Part shown: positions 36,862 to 45,908 of the stretch, in pieces | How the letters are laid out: each line of letters starts with the position of its first letter | How positions within the stretch are numbered: position 1 is the first letter of the stretch | NCBI GenBank assembly: GCA_021323755.1 | Contig: JAJPKJ010000065.1 | Coordinates: 124,001-188,000, forward strand | DNA length: 64,000 nt | Source: Chitinophagales bacterium | GTDB taxonomy: Bacteria; Bacteroidota; Bacteroidia; Chitinophagales; Chitinophagaceae | Direction: 5' to 3' | Translations under genes and position numbers: made by a program | The notes under the pieces: generated by a model | What the model was told of the DNA's origin: nothing | The model's database searches: none | Seen by the model: the letters and a program-made list of their open reading frames with translations, nothing else

Positions 36862-37635
36862 CTAATTCATTAACATTTTTTTGAAATCGGTCGAGTCGCC
36901 GCTAAAAACATTAAAATCTACTTTGTTAATAATTCCGTTCACAGTTCCGCCTTCATCATGTTGCCAGAACATCCAGTCCCGGTAGATATGCGGTCTTTCT
37001 TTTTGCAGGTAATGTGCCACCCATAACGGATAAGCGTCAAAATCATCTTTCAAAAACTGTTTATAAAATTCAACATTGGTATAAATGATCGGCATGACGC
37101 CATAGTAATTCTGAACGGTTTCCAACCACTCTTTTACACGATTGCGCAGGGCGGCCGCGTCCACTCCATAAGTTTGTTCAATATCAAGAACAGGCGGCAT
37201 GTCACCGGTTTCTAATTTTACTGAATTGATAAAATTCTCCGCCTGCTCTTTTCCGCTTTTTGTAGCCAGAAAAAAATGATATGCGCCCCTTGTCAATCCC
37301 ACCAGTTTTGCTTTTTTCCAGTTTCGGCTGAAATAATCATCTTCATCATTTAGCCCTTCTGTTGCTTTGATAAATACAAAGCTTATCTGCACATTATTCA
37401 CATTCATTTCCTTTACCGATTGCCAATCAATAATGCTTTGATATTTTGAAACATCGATACCATGTATAGAATAGTTGACCGGAATATCAATTCCAAATTC
37501 CGGGTAACGTACAAAATGGGCTCTTCTCTCGAGCCACCATTCATAGGCTGTAAAGCCCGACATTACCAGTATTGCAGCGACTATTAAATAAAATAAAGCC
37601 TTCCAGATCCTGTTTTTCTTTTTGCGTGGAGCCAT
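36862..37635 (-). CDS. GH25 family lysozyme
   Basis: A 257-residue glycoside hydrolase 25 muramidase with an N-terminal membrane anchor (about residues 9-30). The catalytic domain carries GIDVSKYQSIIDWQSV, FVFIKATEGLNDEDDYFSRN and MPPVLDIEQTYG (catalytic Asp/Glu), plus MPIIYTNVEFYKQFL and DYPLWVAHY-like ends. It cleaves the MurNAc-GlcNAc bond in peptidoglycan. Signal-anchor topology suggests action at the periplasmic face. Confidence 0.9.
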   Translation of the reverse strand: MAPRKKKNRIWKALFYLIVAAILVMSGFTAYEWWLERRAHFVRYPEFGIDIPVNYSIHGIDVSKYQSIIDWQSVKEMNVNNVQISFVFIKATEGLNDEDDYFSRNWKKAKLVGLTRGAYHFFLATKSGKEQAENFINSVKLETGDMPPVLDIEQTYGVDAAALRNRVKEWLETVQNYYGVMPIIYTNVEFYKQFLKDDFDAYPLWVAHYLQKERPHIYRDWMFWQHDEGGTVNGIINKVDFNVFSGDSTDFKKMLMN

Positions 37636-37753
37636 AAGTGTTCAGATACAATCTGCTAAAGTAAAATATAGCAGGTAGATTTTATAAGAACATCCATAAT
37701 AAATCATTATTTGTCTTTATTGCATTATGAGTTTTGCAAACTAATTTTACAGA

Positions 37754-38785
37754 ATGCCCGCTTTCAATTTTAATGACAGTATTAATCTCATGTCAAAACT
37801 TACTCCGCGCCGCATTTGGAACGGAACCAAGGTTTTAAGCAGCTATTATATCAGTAAATGGACAAAAAAGCCTGTGCAGTGGGGATATCCAATTTCAATT
37901 TCTGTTGAACCCACGACCTCATGCAATCTCCGTTGTCCTGAATGCCCAAGTGGTTTGCGGGCATTTACACGCCCAACGGGCATGCTGGAGAAAGATTTCT
38001 TTTCAGATACCATTGATCAATTATCAAAAGATCTCTTGTATCTCGTTTTTTATTTCCAGGGTGAGCCCTATTTAAATCCGGAATTCTTAGAGATGGTCCA
38101 ATATGCATCAAAAAAAGGAATTTATACTGCCACCTCCACGAACGCACATTATCTCAACAATGATAATGCAAGGAAAACGGTGGAGAGTGGTTTAGACCGA
38201 CTGATCATTTCCATTGATGGAACGACACAGGATGTTTATGAACAATACCGGGTAGGCGGAAAACTTGAAAAAGTACTGGAGGGCGCAAAAAATATCATGA
38301 AATGGAAAAGGCAGTTAAAAAGCAAGACGCCTTTTGTTTTTTTCCAGTTCTTGGTAGTTAAGCCAAATGAACACCAAATAGAAGATGTAAAACAGCTGGC
38401 GAAAGAAATAGGTGTTGATGATGTTCGTTTCAAGACCGCGCAGGTTTACGATTATGAAAATGATCCGAATGAGCTGATCCCTACGATTGATAAATTCAGT
38501 CGTTATAAAAGAAATGAAAATGGAGAATATTTTTTTAAGAATGCATTGCATAATCATTGCTGGCGATTGTGGCATGCTACCGTAATCACCTGGGATGGAT
38601 TGGTGGTGCCATGTTGTTTTGATAAAGATGCGCAACATCAATTAGGAGATTTAAAAGGAAAGGCTTTTAAAGAAATATGGCATAACAAAGAGTATGTTAA
38701 TTTTCGCAAAAACATTTTACAAAGCCGCAGTAATATTGATATTTGTTCGAATTGCAGTGAAGGAACAAAAGTGTGGAGCGATTAA
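37754..38785 (+). CDS. Radical SAM / SPASM domain protein
   Basis: A 343-residue enzyme. The radical SAM cluster motif CxxxCxxC is in PTTSCNLRCPECPSG near residue 56, followed by the FYFQGEPYLNPEF segment (GEP motif, SAM binding). The C-terminal SPASM region has CWRLWHATVITWDGLVVPCC and CSNCSEG, ligands for an auxiliary Fe-S cluster. SPASM proteins often modify peptides or heads of metabolites. No precursor peptide gene was recognised nearby, so the substrate is unknown. Confidence 0.88.
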   Translation: MPAFNFNDSINLMSKLTPRRIWNGTKVLSSYYISKWTKKPVQWGYPISISVEPTTSCNLRCPECPSGLRAFTRPTGMLEKDFFSDTIDQLSKDLLYLVFYFQGEPYLNPEFLEMVQYASKKGIYTATSTNAHYLNNDNARKTVESGLDRLIISIDGTTQDVYEQYRVGGKLEKVLEGAKNIMKWKRQLKSKTPFVFFQFLVVKPNEHQIEDVKQLAKEIGVDDVRFKTAQVYDYENDPNELIPTIDKFSRYKRNENGEYFFKNALHNHCWRLWHATVITWDGLVVPCCFDKDAQHQLGDLKGKAFKEIWHNKEYVNFRKNILQSRSNIDICSNCSEGTKVWSD

Positions 38786-38839
38786 GGAGTTGCCAGTGAG
38801 GAATTGGATTTTATGATTTTCCATTATTAGATTATCTCT

Positions 38840-39322
38840 ATGCCTTTATCAGAATCAATTTTAGCCCGCTTGCAATATCAGCATTATACCATTAATGAAT
38901 TGATTGCCGCTTTAACGGAAGAGGAACTGAAACATCCTGTTAATCCGGGTAAATGGAGTGCATTTGATAATGTGGTTCACCTCGCTGCCTATCAACCTAC
39001 CTTTATCAAACGCATTAATTTAATGCTGAACGAACAAACACCCATGTTTGAAAGATATGTTGCCGATAATGATCCCCTGTTTCATCAATACCTGAAAAAA
39101 TCTTTACCAGATCTATTAAATGATATTTCCACAGATCGATCAAATATTATTAAAATATTGCGGCAATTGAATGAGGAAGAATTACACTGCGCCGGCAGGC
39201 ATCCTGTTTATGGATTAATCACCATAAATTCATGGGCGGATTTTTTTTTATTGCACGAAGCGCATCATTTATGGACGATATTCCAGCTGACAAGCATGCT
39301 GAGGATAATGCCAAATAAATAA
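38840..39322 (+). CDS. DinB family protein
   Basis: A 160-residue four-helix bundle of the DinB/YfiT superfamily. Metal-binding histidines are visible in DNVVHLAAYQ and in LLHEAHHLWTI. Many such proteins are bacillithiol- or mycothiol-dependent transferases or of unknown role. It starts 54 bases after the radical SAM gene and 13 bases before the MarR gene, so the three are probably co-transcribed. Confidence 0.82.
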   Translation: MPLSESILARLQYQHYTINELIAALTEEELKHPVNPGKWSAFDNVVHLAAYQPTFIKRINLMLNEQTPMFERYVADNDPLFHQYLKKSLPDLLNDISTDRSNIIKILRQLNEEELHCAGRHPVYGLITINSWADFFLLHEAHHLWTIFQLTSMLRIMPNK

Positions 39323-39335
39323 ATTATTTATTTTT

Positions 39336-39812
39336 ATGCAAGACAAAACCTTTATATCTATGAGTATTGAAGATGATATTCATCAAAAAAAATTTCGCAA
39401 CGAGCAGCAAAAGGCAGCCATCAATCTCATTTATACTTCCAATTGGCTGAATGAGCGAATGAAGTATTTTTTTGACAATTATGATATCACCGCGCAACAA
39501 TTTAATATTCTTCGAATTTTGCGTGGCGCCGGAGAACCCTTGTCCACGCTACAAATCCGGCAACGCATGCTCGATAAAATGAGCGATACCAGCCGCATTG
39601 TTGACAGGTTAGTGAAAAAGGGAATGGTCAAGAAAAATATTTGCGAAACAGATCGCCGGCTTGTGGACGTTATCATTACCGAGAAAGGAAAAAAATTATT
39701 GCTTGATCTGGATGCACGCAATGACGAAATGGATTCTGTATTGAAAAATCTTGATGAAGCCGATGCAAAAAAGATAAATCACCTATTGGATAAAATGCGT
39801 AGCTCCGTATAA
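39336..39812 (+). CDS. MarR family transcriptional regulator
   Basis: A 158-residue winged-helix regulator. The DNA-binding region runs from YDITAQQFNILRILRGAGE through SDTSRIVDRLVKKGMVKKN to the wing CETDRRLVDVIITEKGKKLL. Helices at both ends form the dimer. It lies directly after the DinB gene and 9 bases before the GHL10 gene. An internal ATG at codon 9 (MSIEDD) is an alternative start. The inducer is not known. Confidence 0.88.
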   Translation: MQDKTFISMSIEDDIHQKKFRNEQQKAAINLIYTSNWLNERMKYFFDNYDITAQQFNILRILRGAGEPLSTLQIRQRMLDKMSDTSRIVDRLVKKGMVKKNICETDRRLVDVIITEKGKKLLLDLDARNDEMDSVLKNLDEADAKKINHLLDKMRSSV

Positions 39813-39821
39813 TAACCGCTC

Positions 39822-41030
39822 ATGAACAAATTTCTTTTTTTCATTTTTTTTTCTTTCTTCGTTTTTCATTTTTCTTTTTCACAGTCCAAATATGAATTTC
39901 GCGGCGCCTGGATCGCTACGGTTGATAATATTGATTGGCCCTCGAAAGGCAATTACAATTCAGACAGCCAGCGTGTGGAGTTCATCAGAATTCTGGATAC
40001 GCTCAAAAGCATTGGCATTAATGCCGTGATAGCGCAGGTGCGCCCTGCGGCAGATGCATTTTATCCATCTCCATATGAGCCATGGAGCGAATGGTTAACG
40101 GGAAAACAGGGGCAGCAGCCTTTTCCTTATTATGATCCCTTACAGTTTATGATTGATGAGACGCATAAACGGGGAATGGAATTCCATGCCTGGTGCAATC
40201 CCTATCGTGCGGTCTTCAAACTCAGCCAATCTACCATTGCCGCTGCTCATATTACCAGGATCCATCCGGAATGGTTCTTAAATTATGGCGACACCAAATA
40301 TTTTGATCCGGGTAATAAGGAAGTGCAGCAATACGTAACTGCCATAATTACGGATATTGTTCAACGTTATAATATAGACGGCATTCATTTTGATGATTAT
40401 TTCTATCCATACAGAATCGCCGGCAGAGAATTTCCCGACGATGCTTCCTATAAAAAATATGGGAACGGGTTAACAAAAGAGGATTGGCGGAGGAGCAATG
40501 TAGATTCTATCATTGTCATGCTTTCCAAAACAATCAAACAACAAAAAAAAACCTGCAGGTTTGGGATCAGTCCTTTTGGCGTGTGGCGTAATAATGATAA
40601 AGATCCCGATGGCAGTGCAACGAAATCCGGACAAACAAATTATGATGATTTGTTTGCTGATGTATTATTGTGGTTAAAAAATGGATGGATCGATTATGTT
40701 GCCCCGCAACTATATTGGGAATTCGGCCAGCGTGTAGTCCCTTATGAAGTATTATTGGACTGGTGGGGCAAACATACTTATGGCCGTTACTGTTATATCG
40801 GACTTGGTTTTTACAAAGGCGGCAGTAATGCGGTATGGAGAGATAAGACATTATTACCACGCCAGATCGAAGCCCTTCGCAACACTTCAAATATCCAAGG
40901 CATTATCTTTTTCAGCGGCAGGTCAATAATGAATAATTTAAACGGATGGAGCGACAGCCTCCGCAATGACTATTTTAAAAGTCCTGTCCCGGTCCCACCC
41001 ATGCCCTGGATCGATAGTACCAAAAATTGA
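39822..41030 (+). CDS. Family 10-like glycosylhydrolase (GHL10/DUF187)
   Basis: A 402-residue secreted TIM-barrel hydrolase with an aromatic-rich signal peptide ending FHFSFSQS. The family hallmark strands are YEFRGAWIATVDNIDWPSKG, INAVIAQVRPAADAFYPS, IDGIHFDDYFYPY (catalytic Asp region) and FGISPFGVWRNN. GHL10 members are thought to cut peptidoglycan glycan strands or related sugars. It sits immediately after the MarR gene and is convergent with a small secreted protein gene. Confidence 0.85.
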   Translation: MNKFLFFIFFSFFVFHFSFSQSKYEFRGAWIATVDNIDWPSKGNYNSDSQRVEFIRILDTLKSIGINAVIAQVRPAADAFYPSPYEPWSEWLTGKQGQQPFPYYDPLQFMIDETHKRGMEFHAWCNPYRAVFKLSQSTIAAAHITRIHPEWFLNYGDTKYFDPGNKEVQQYVTAIITDIVQRYNIDGIHFDDYFYPYRIAGREFPDDASYKKYGNGLTKEDWRRSNVDSIIVMLSKTIKQQKKTCRFGISPFGVWRNNDKDPDGSATKSGQTNYDDLFADVLLWLKNGWIDYVAPQLYWEFGQRVVPYEVLLDWWGKHTYGRYCYIGLGFYKGGSNAVWRDKTLLPRQIEALRNTSNIQGIIFFSGRSIMNNLNGWSDSLRNDYFKSPVPVPPMPWIDSTKN

Positions 41031-41036
41031 GATTAA

Positions 41037-41414
41037 TTATTCAAGATTCGCCTTTGCTTTTCCTTCCAGCATATTGCAATAATCAAGCGAACCCAGCCTA
41101 AATTTCAGCGGAACATGCGTCGCTTTTTCAAACTGCCATTCTTTTTTACAAAAAAAAGGCAAAGCCCGCGCATCAAAGCCTTCTTTTCTGAATTCAAATG
41201 AAAAGCTTGCTGCAGAAGGCTTTTGTATGCCATTGGTTTGATCACTGATCAATTCAAAAAATCCTTTTTGGGTGATGCGGGTGTCTAACTTTTCTTTCAA
41301 AAAATCAATTTTATTACCCAAAGAAGCGGGTTGTATGGATTGGGCCTGCGATCCAGCGGCAATCATAAAAAGCCAGAACGTCAACGCAACAATAAAACTT
41401 CTTTTTCGTTGCAT
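41037..41414 (-). CDS. Hypothetical exported protein
   Basis: A 125-residue protein with signal peptide MQRKRSFIVALTFWLFMIAA (cleavage near SQA-Q). The mature part is mixed alpha/beta with two cysteines (one in FFCKKEWQFEKATHVPLKFR and one in DYCNML) that might form a disulfide. No family recognised. It is divergent from rpoN, separated by about 90 bases. Confidence 0.6.
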   Translation of the reverse strand: MQRKRSFIVALTFWLFMIAAGSQAQSIQPASLGNKIDFLKEKLDTRITQKGFFELISDQTNGIQKPSAASFSFEFRKEGFDARALPFFCKKEWQFEKATHVPLKFRLGSLDYCNMLEGKAKANLE

Positions 41415-41507
41415 ACAGTTTGTTTTCTTTTAATGTAAATTTACGGCCTGATTTTTGTAGTGCGCCCAATTTTTTTAATTTTATTATTAGCGGGCAAAAC
41501 CCTGAAT

Positions 41508-42998
41508 ATGTCATTAAGTCAATCGTTACAGCAAAAATTATTACAAAAACTTTCGCCTCAGCAGATTCAGTTAATGAAGCTGCTGCAGGTTCCTACTGCT
41601 AATTTGGAAGAGCGGATAAAGGAAGAGTTGGAAGAAAATCCTGCGCTGGAAGTTTCTGAAGAAGATCATGCTGAAAATGGAACGGACGATATAAAGGATG
41701 ATTTTGAAACCAGTACGGCGGATGAATTTGAAAGTGAGGGTAGCGAGGATGAATATGATAACATAGATATCAGCGAATATGTGAATGAATTTGATGACGA
41801 TGTTGCCGATTATAAACTGCGCGATGATAATTATCCAGAATTAGAGGAACAAAAAACACTTCCATACAAGGTCGAAACATCTTTCCACGAATTATTACTT
41901 GACCAACTGGGCATGATGGTATTGGATGAAAGAAGTCAGCGCATCGCCGAACAAATTGTCGGCAGCATTGATGATGATGGTTATTTGCGCAGAGAAATTT
42001 CTTCGATAGTTGATGATCTTGCATTCAGACAAAATATTGATGCAAGTGATGAAGAAGTGGCGAGTATGATAAAAAAAATTCAGCAGTTTGATCCGGCAGG
42101 CGTTGCCGCTAAGGATTTGCAGGAGTGCCTGCTTCTTCAACTACGTCGAAGAAAAGGGGAGGGCAAAAGTCTTGATCTGGCCATTGATGTGTTAACCAAT
42201 TATTTCGATGAATTCACCAAGAAACATTACGATAAAATTCAACGCGGGCTGGAGCTGACCGACGAACAGTTTAAGGAAGTAATCGGACAGATCATCAAAC
42301 TAAATCCAAAACCCGGTGGAAATATTGGTGAAATAAACAAGGCGGAGAGTTATGTGGTTCCCGATTTTTTTATTTTTAATAATGCGGGAAAACTTGAGCT
42401 GACGCTGAATATGAAGAACGCTCCGGATCTTCGAATCAGCGGTGGGTACAAGGACATGCTGAAAGAGTATGAAAAAGGCAGCAAAAAAGATAAAAGACAG
42501 AAGGAAGCTGTTCTTTTTATTAAACAAAAAATTGACGCTGCCAAATGGTTCATTGACGCTATTAAACAAAGGCAACAGACCTTGTTCAATACCATGCATA
42601 CCATTATGGATTATCAGCGCGAGTTCTTTTTAACGGGTGATGAGACGACGCTTCGGCCGATGATCTTAAAAGATATTGCAGAAAGGACAGGATTGGATAT
42701 TTCTACAGTGAGTCGTGTGGCGAACAGTAAATTTGTACAGACAGAATTCGGAACATACCGTTTGAAATTCTTTTTTAGTGAATCTTTAAGTACAGAAAGC
42801 GGTGAAGAAGTTTCCACGCGGGAAGTGAAGAAAATATTAAGTGACCTGATTGGCGAAGAAAGTAAAAAGAAACCTTTGAGCGATGAAAGACTTACCGAGT
42901 TATTACAAGAAAAAGGATATAATATTGCACGCAGAACTGTGGCCAAATACAGGGAACAATTAAATATTCCTGTTGCAAGATTGCGAAGAGAAATTTAA
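41508..42998 (+). CDS. rpoN: RNA polymerase sigma-54 factor
   Basis: A 496-residue alternative sigma factor for enhancer-dependent promoters. Region I is SLSQSLQQKLLQKLSPQQIQ, contacting activators. An acidic region II follows (about 50-115). The core-binding and DNA-binding domains follow, with DISTVSRVANSKFVQTEFGT and the C-terminal RpoN box NIARRTVAKYREQLNI. The frame is open from a GTG at 41460, but the ATG at 41508 begins the conserved region I directly and is chosen. No sigma-54 activator is adjacent. Confidence 0.95.
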   Translation: MSLSQSLQQKLLQKLSPQQIQLMKLLQVPTANLEERIKEELEENPALEVSEEDHAENGTDDIKDDFETSTADEFESEGSEDEYDNIDISEYVNEFDDDVADYKLRDDNYPELEEQKTLPYKVETSFHELLLDQLGMMVLDERSQRIAEQIVGSIDDDGYLRREISSIVDDLAFRQNIDASDEEVASMIKKIQQFDPAGVAAKDLQECLLLQLRRRKGEGKSLDLAIDVLTNYFDEFTKKHYDKIQRGLELTDEQFKEVIGQIIKLNPKPGGNIGEINKAESYVVPDFFIFNNAGKLELTLNMKNAPDLRISGGYKDMLKEYEKGSKKDKRQKEAVLFIKQKIDAAKWFIDAIKQRQQTLFNTMHTIMDYQREFFLTGDETTLRPMILKDIAERTGLDISTVSRVANSKFVQTEFGTYRLKFFFSESLSTESGEEVSTREVKKILSDLIGEESKKKPLSDERLTELLQEKGYNIARRTVAKYREQLNIPVARLRREI

Positions 42999-43037
42999 TT
43001 GAAAATCTCCCACACAGAAACACAGGGCAAATTTTAA

Positions 43038-43691
43038 ATGAAAAAAAGTCTTTCAACTTCAAATACTGATCAGCCTTTTTCTATCCGCTTTTTTGCAATA
43101 TTTTTTTCTTATCTGTTCCACCCGGTATTTATTGCCAGTTATGTGATGGTGTTTTTGCTTTTTGTTCATCCTTACGTTTATAATGGATTTGATATCCGAA
43201 CAAAATCCTTCCGTTTATTTTCTGTATTTTTTTCAACGGCGTTCCTCCCGCTTTTTTCCGTTTTTTTATTATGGAGATTGAGATTATTCACCCAATCCAT
43301 GCAATTGCGCACCGCAAAGGAACGCATCATACCCTACGTTTTGGTAATGATCTTTTATTTCTGGATGTGGCTTGTTTTTCATAATCTCAGTGATCCGCCG
43401 ATCGTCGTTCATTTTTTTCTAGGCTCTTTTATCGCCATTTGTTTTGCCTGGTTTTGTAATATATATTTTAAGATAAGTATGCACGCAGTTGCAGTAGGCG
43501 GGCTGATCATGTTCATGTTCTTATTTTCTCTGAATGATAATTATGCTTCAGGATTATATATTGGCGCTTCATTTTTAATTGCAGGGATCGTCTGCACTTC
43601 CCGATTTCTTATTTCAGATCACAATCCTTTTGAAATTTATTGCGGATTATTTATGGGCATGCTTGCGCAGTTCATAGCATGGCAGTTTTGA
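43038..43691 (+). CDS. Multi-pass membrane protein (PAP2-like)
   Basis: A 217-residue integral membrane protein with six to seven helices. It resembles the Bacteroidota proteins annotated as PAP2 (phosphatidic acid phosphatase)-like by overall pattern, with RTAKERIIPYVL after helix 3 and FKISMHAVAVGGLI near residue 145. The full KxxxxxxRP / PSGH / SRxxxxxHxxxD phosphatase triad is not seen, so catalytic activity is doubtful. It begins 39 bases after rpoN and may be co-transcribed. Confidence 0.6.
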   Translation: MKKSLSTSNTDQPFSIRFFAIFFSYLFHPVFIASYVMVFLLFVHPYVYNGFDIRTKSFRLFSVFFSTAFLPLFSVFLLWRLRLFTQSMQLRTAKERIIPYVLVMIFYFWMWLVFHNLSDPPIVVHFFLGSFIAICFAWFCNIYFKISMHAVAVGGLIMFMFLFSLNDNYASGLYIGASFLIAGIVCTSRFLISDHNPFEIYCGLFMGMLAQFIAWQF

Positions 43692-43706
43692 GGGGTCGTC
43701 AAAAAA

Positions 43707-43750
43707 AGAAAAGCCCAATCATAGGGTACGAACCTACATTGAGCCTTTTC
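43707..43750 (-). terminator. Probable terminator of the L,D-transpeptidase gene
   Basis: An imperfect hairpin with outer stem AAAAGxCTCAAT / ATTGGGCTTTT on the minus strand, followed by CTTTTTTTG. It lies about 30 bases past the transpeptidase stop codon and just after the membrane protein stop on the other strand. Confidence 0.5.
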
Positions 43751-43781
43751 GCCTTCAAACCATCTGAAGTTTACGTCCATG

Positions 43782-44537
43782 CTAGCTGTTAAGTATCTTC
43801 GATTTTGTCAGGTATTTTTTTGTTGGGTGATAAATGAATAAACAAGATCCGTTCTTGATGGTCTGTATTAATTGTTCAATTTCGTTTGATGGAACTGCGG
43901 GGCATCCGAAACTTCTTCCGTTAAATTTATTCCAGTTCAGAAAATCAGAACCTACATAGTCTGAGCCATGAATAACAATTCCGCGCGCATCCGCCCTGTC
44001 ATTAAATCCTCTTTCCACTCCATGAATTTTTAAAGAAATCCCGTTATCGCCATAATACTCCTGTTCAGTAACATAAAATCCCAAACTACTCTTGTGCGAT
44101 TCAGGACGATTAGAAAAAGAGCGTGCAAATTCACCACCCGTTCTTCTTCCATGAGCAACATAGGTATTAATAAGAATTGATTTTTCGCCAAGATCTAAAA
44201 CATATAGACGCTTGTTGCGCGATGATTGACTGAAGTCACAAATAGAAAGAATATTATCATTCACTAACAAATGATGCGCGAGTAAATAAGTATATCCTGA
44301 AAAAGCATATTGAAAAGCTCTCTTTGAAAGACCTGCGTCTCTTAAATTCAGCTGGTCGTATAATTCAGAAGCCTCTTCTGCAATCAATGCTTTACGCACC
44401 TTGTTGCGAATATTTCCACTCCGGCCATTGGTCTTTACAAAATTCTTTTTGGGATTAGCCCCTGCATGTAAAGCAGGCGCTGCAAGCAAAAACAATGATA
44501 CAATAAGGAGGGTTACAGGATTAATAAATTTGCGCAT
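43782..44537 (-). CDS. Murein L,D-transpeptidase catalytic domain protein
   Basis: A 251-residue exported protein with signal peptide (MRKFINPVTLLIVSLFLLAA, cleavage near LHA-G). Its C-terminal half has the YkuD-like catalytic motif: HGSDYVGSDFLNWNKF and the cysteine loop GRSFGCPAVP, matching HxxxxxxxxxxxxxxSxGC. It should form 3-3 cross-links in peptidoglycan or attach proteins to it. The SLGFYVTEQEYYGDNG strand precedes it. No LysM domain was seen. Upstream lies the AI-2E transporter on the same strand, over 160 bases away. Confidence 0.85.
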   Translation of the reverse strand: MRKFINPVTLLIVSLFLLAAPALHAGANPKKNFVKTNGRSGNIRNKVRKALIAEEASELYDQLNLRDAGLSKRAFQYAFSGYTYLLAHHLLVNDNILSICDFSQSSRNKRLYVLDLGEKSILINTYVAHGRRTGGEFARSFSNRPESHKSSLGFYVTEQEYYGDNGISLKIHGVERGFNDRADARGIVIHGSDYVGSDFLNWNKFNGRSFGCPAVPSNEIEQLIQTIKNGSCLFIYHPTKKYLTKSKILNS

Positions 44538-44701
44538 CGTTTATTGATTTTCAGTCGCGAGTTGTTAAACGCAACCAATGCTAAAATATTATTGAAAACT
44601 GACTTATGCAAGATGTTGAAAGGCTTTTTTTTTATTGCACGAATGTAATTTTTTTTTCAAATTTCAGCGTTAGTACTTAGTGTTTTTACGAAAATTTTAA
44701 G

Positions 44702-45736
44702 TTATTCCGGATTATTGATTTTATTCTTGTTTACACTGAATTCGTTAGCATAGATTCTGATCAGCAGAATAAAAAGAGAAATGAGGATCGGCCCGAAAAT
44801 CAATCCAATAAATCCAAACATATTAATGCCAACGATCACCCCAAAGGCCGTGATCAAGGGATGAACATCACCGATCCTTTTTTGCAGCCAAAAGCGAAAG
44901 ATACTGTCAACAGTGCTTACCACGCCAAAGCCATATGCCAGCATGATGATTCCTTTGATGTTCATGCCGTTTGCAAAAAACAGGATGCCAACAGGCACAT
45001 AGGCCAATGTTGCGCCAACCACCGGAATCATGGATGCAATACAGGTGACAACAAACCAAAACAATGGTTCTTTCACTCCCAGAATGAGGTACCCGATCAA
45101 ACCAATCACTCCCTGCAACAGGGCGATCAGGGGAATACCGATCGCATTTGAATATACGAGGCTGTTTGTTTCCCGGCGCAACAACAACACGTTTTCATCT
45201 TTTAAAGGGATCCATTCATGAAATGAGGCTTCCATTTTTCTTCCTTCTATCAGCATAAAATATAAAATGAAATACATGATGGCAATGGTGGTGATGCTAT
45301 TAAAGGTGGCGCCTAAAATATGCGGCAATGTTGCCGTGCCCCAATTGGTAAGCTGATCGATATTTTTTTGCGAAATAATTTCAATATTATATTGCACTTC
45401 ATATTTGTGAATGAATTGCTCAATGGCATTAAATACGGTAGAGGTATGTTGAAGTGCAAAATTCACTTTCGAAGACATCATATTAATAAGCAGTGCCACA
45501 GGAAGTAAAATGATGATAAAGGAAAGCAGCATTAATAATGCGGCTGCCCATGTTTTCTTCCATTTGTATTTACCGGTCAAAATGTACATCCATTTTTTCA
45601 GGAGCACGAACATGGTGTAGGAGCCCAATAATGCGGGAATAAAAGATTCCAGTTGAAAGAATAGGACCGTACCCAGCAGTAATATTATTGCCAGTAAAAG
45701 AATTTGCCGTATTGCATTATTCGAAATTGAACTCAT
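44702..45736 (-). CDS. AI-2E family transporter
   Basis: A 344-residue membrane protein with eight helices of the AI-2E/YdiK/PerM family. It has LLLGTVLFFQLESFIPALLG at the start, the central WFVVTCIASMIPVVGATLAY and the C-terminal IGINMFGFIGLIFGPILISL-type helix pair. Members are putative permeases or Na+/H+ antiporters rather than proven autoinducer exporters, so no substrate is claimed. Confidence 0.88.
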   Translation of the reverse strand: MSSISNNAIRQILLLAIILLLGTVLFFQLESFIPALLGSYTMFVLLKKWMYILTGKYKWKKTWAAALLMLLSFIIILLPVALLINMMSSKVNFALQHTSTVFNAIEQFIHKYEVQYNIEIISQKNIDQLTNWGTATLPHILGATFNSITTIAIMYFILYFMLIEGRKMEASFHEWIPLKDENVLLLRRETNSLVYSNAIGIPLIALLQGVIGLIGYLILGVKEPLFWFVVTCIASMIPVVGATLAYVPVGILFFANGMNIKGIIMLAYGFGVVSTVDSIFRFWLQKRIGDVHPLITAFGVIVGINMFGFIGLIFGPILISLFILLIRIYANEFSVNKNKINNPE

Positions 45737-45908
45737 ACACAGAAAAGAACTACTAATGTAAGTGTAAAAAATCAGATTTTTTCACTTTCATATTTTGTGC
45801 AGTTTTGGACAAGTATATGAGGTACTGGAGTGATCAATATAGCGCAGCTTGCCTTCCTTTTAAAGAGGTGAATTTAATAACGTTCATGTATAACCGAAAA
45901 AAATATAG

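Noticed and set aside
43038-43691. Assignment of the membrane protein as an active PAP2 phosphatase
   Set aside because: The three conserved PAP2 catalytic motifs are not visible, so only a PAP2-like membrane protein is called.
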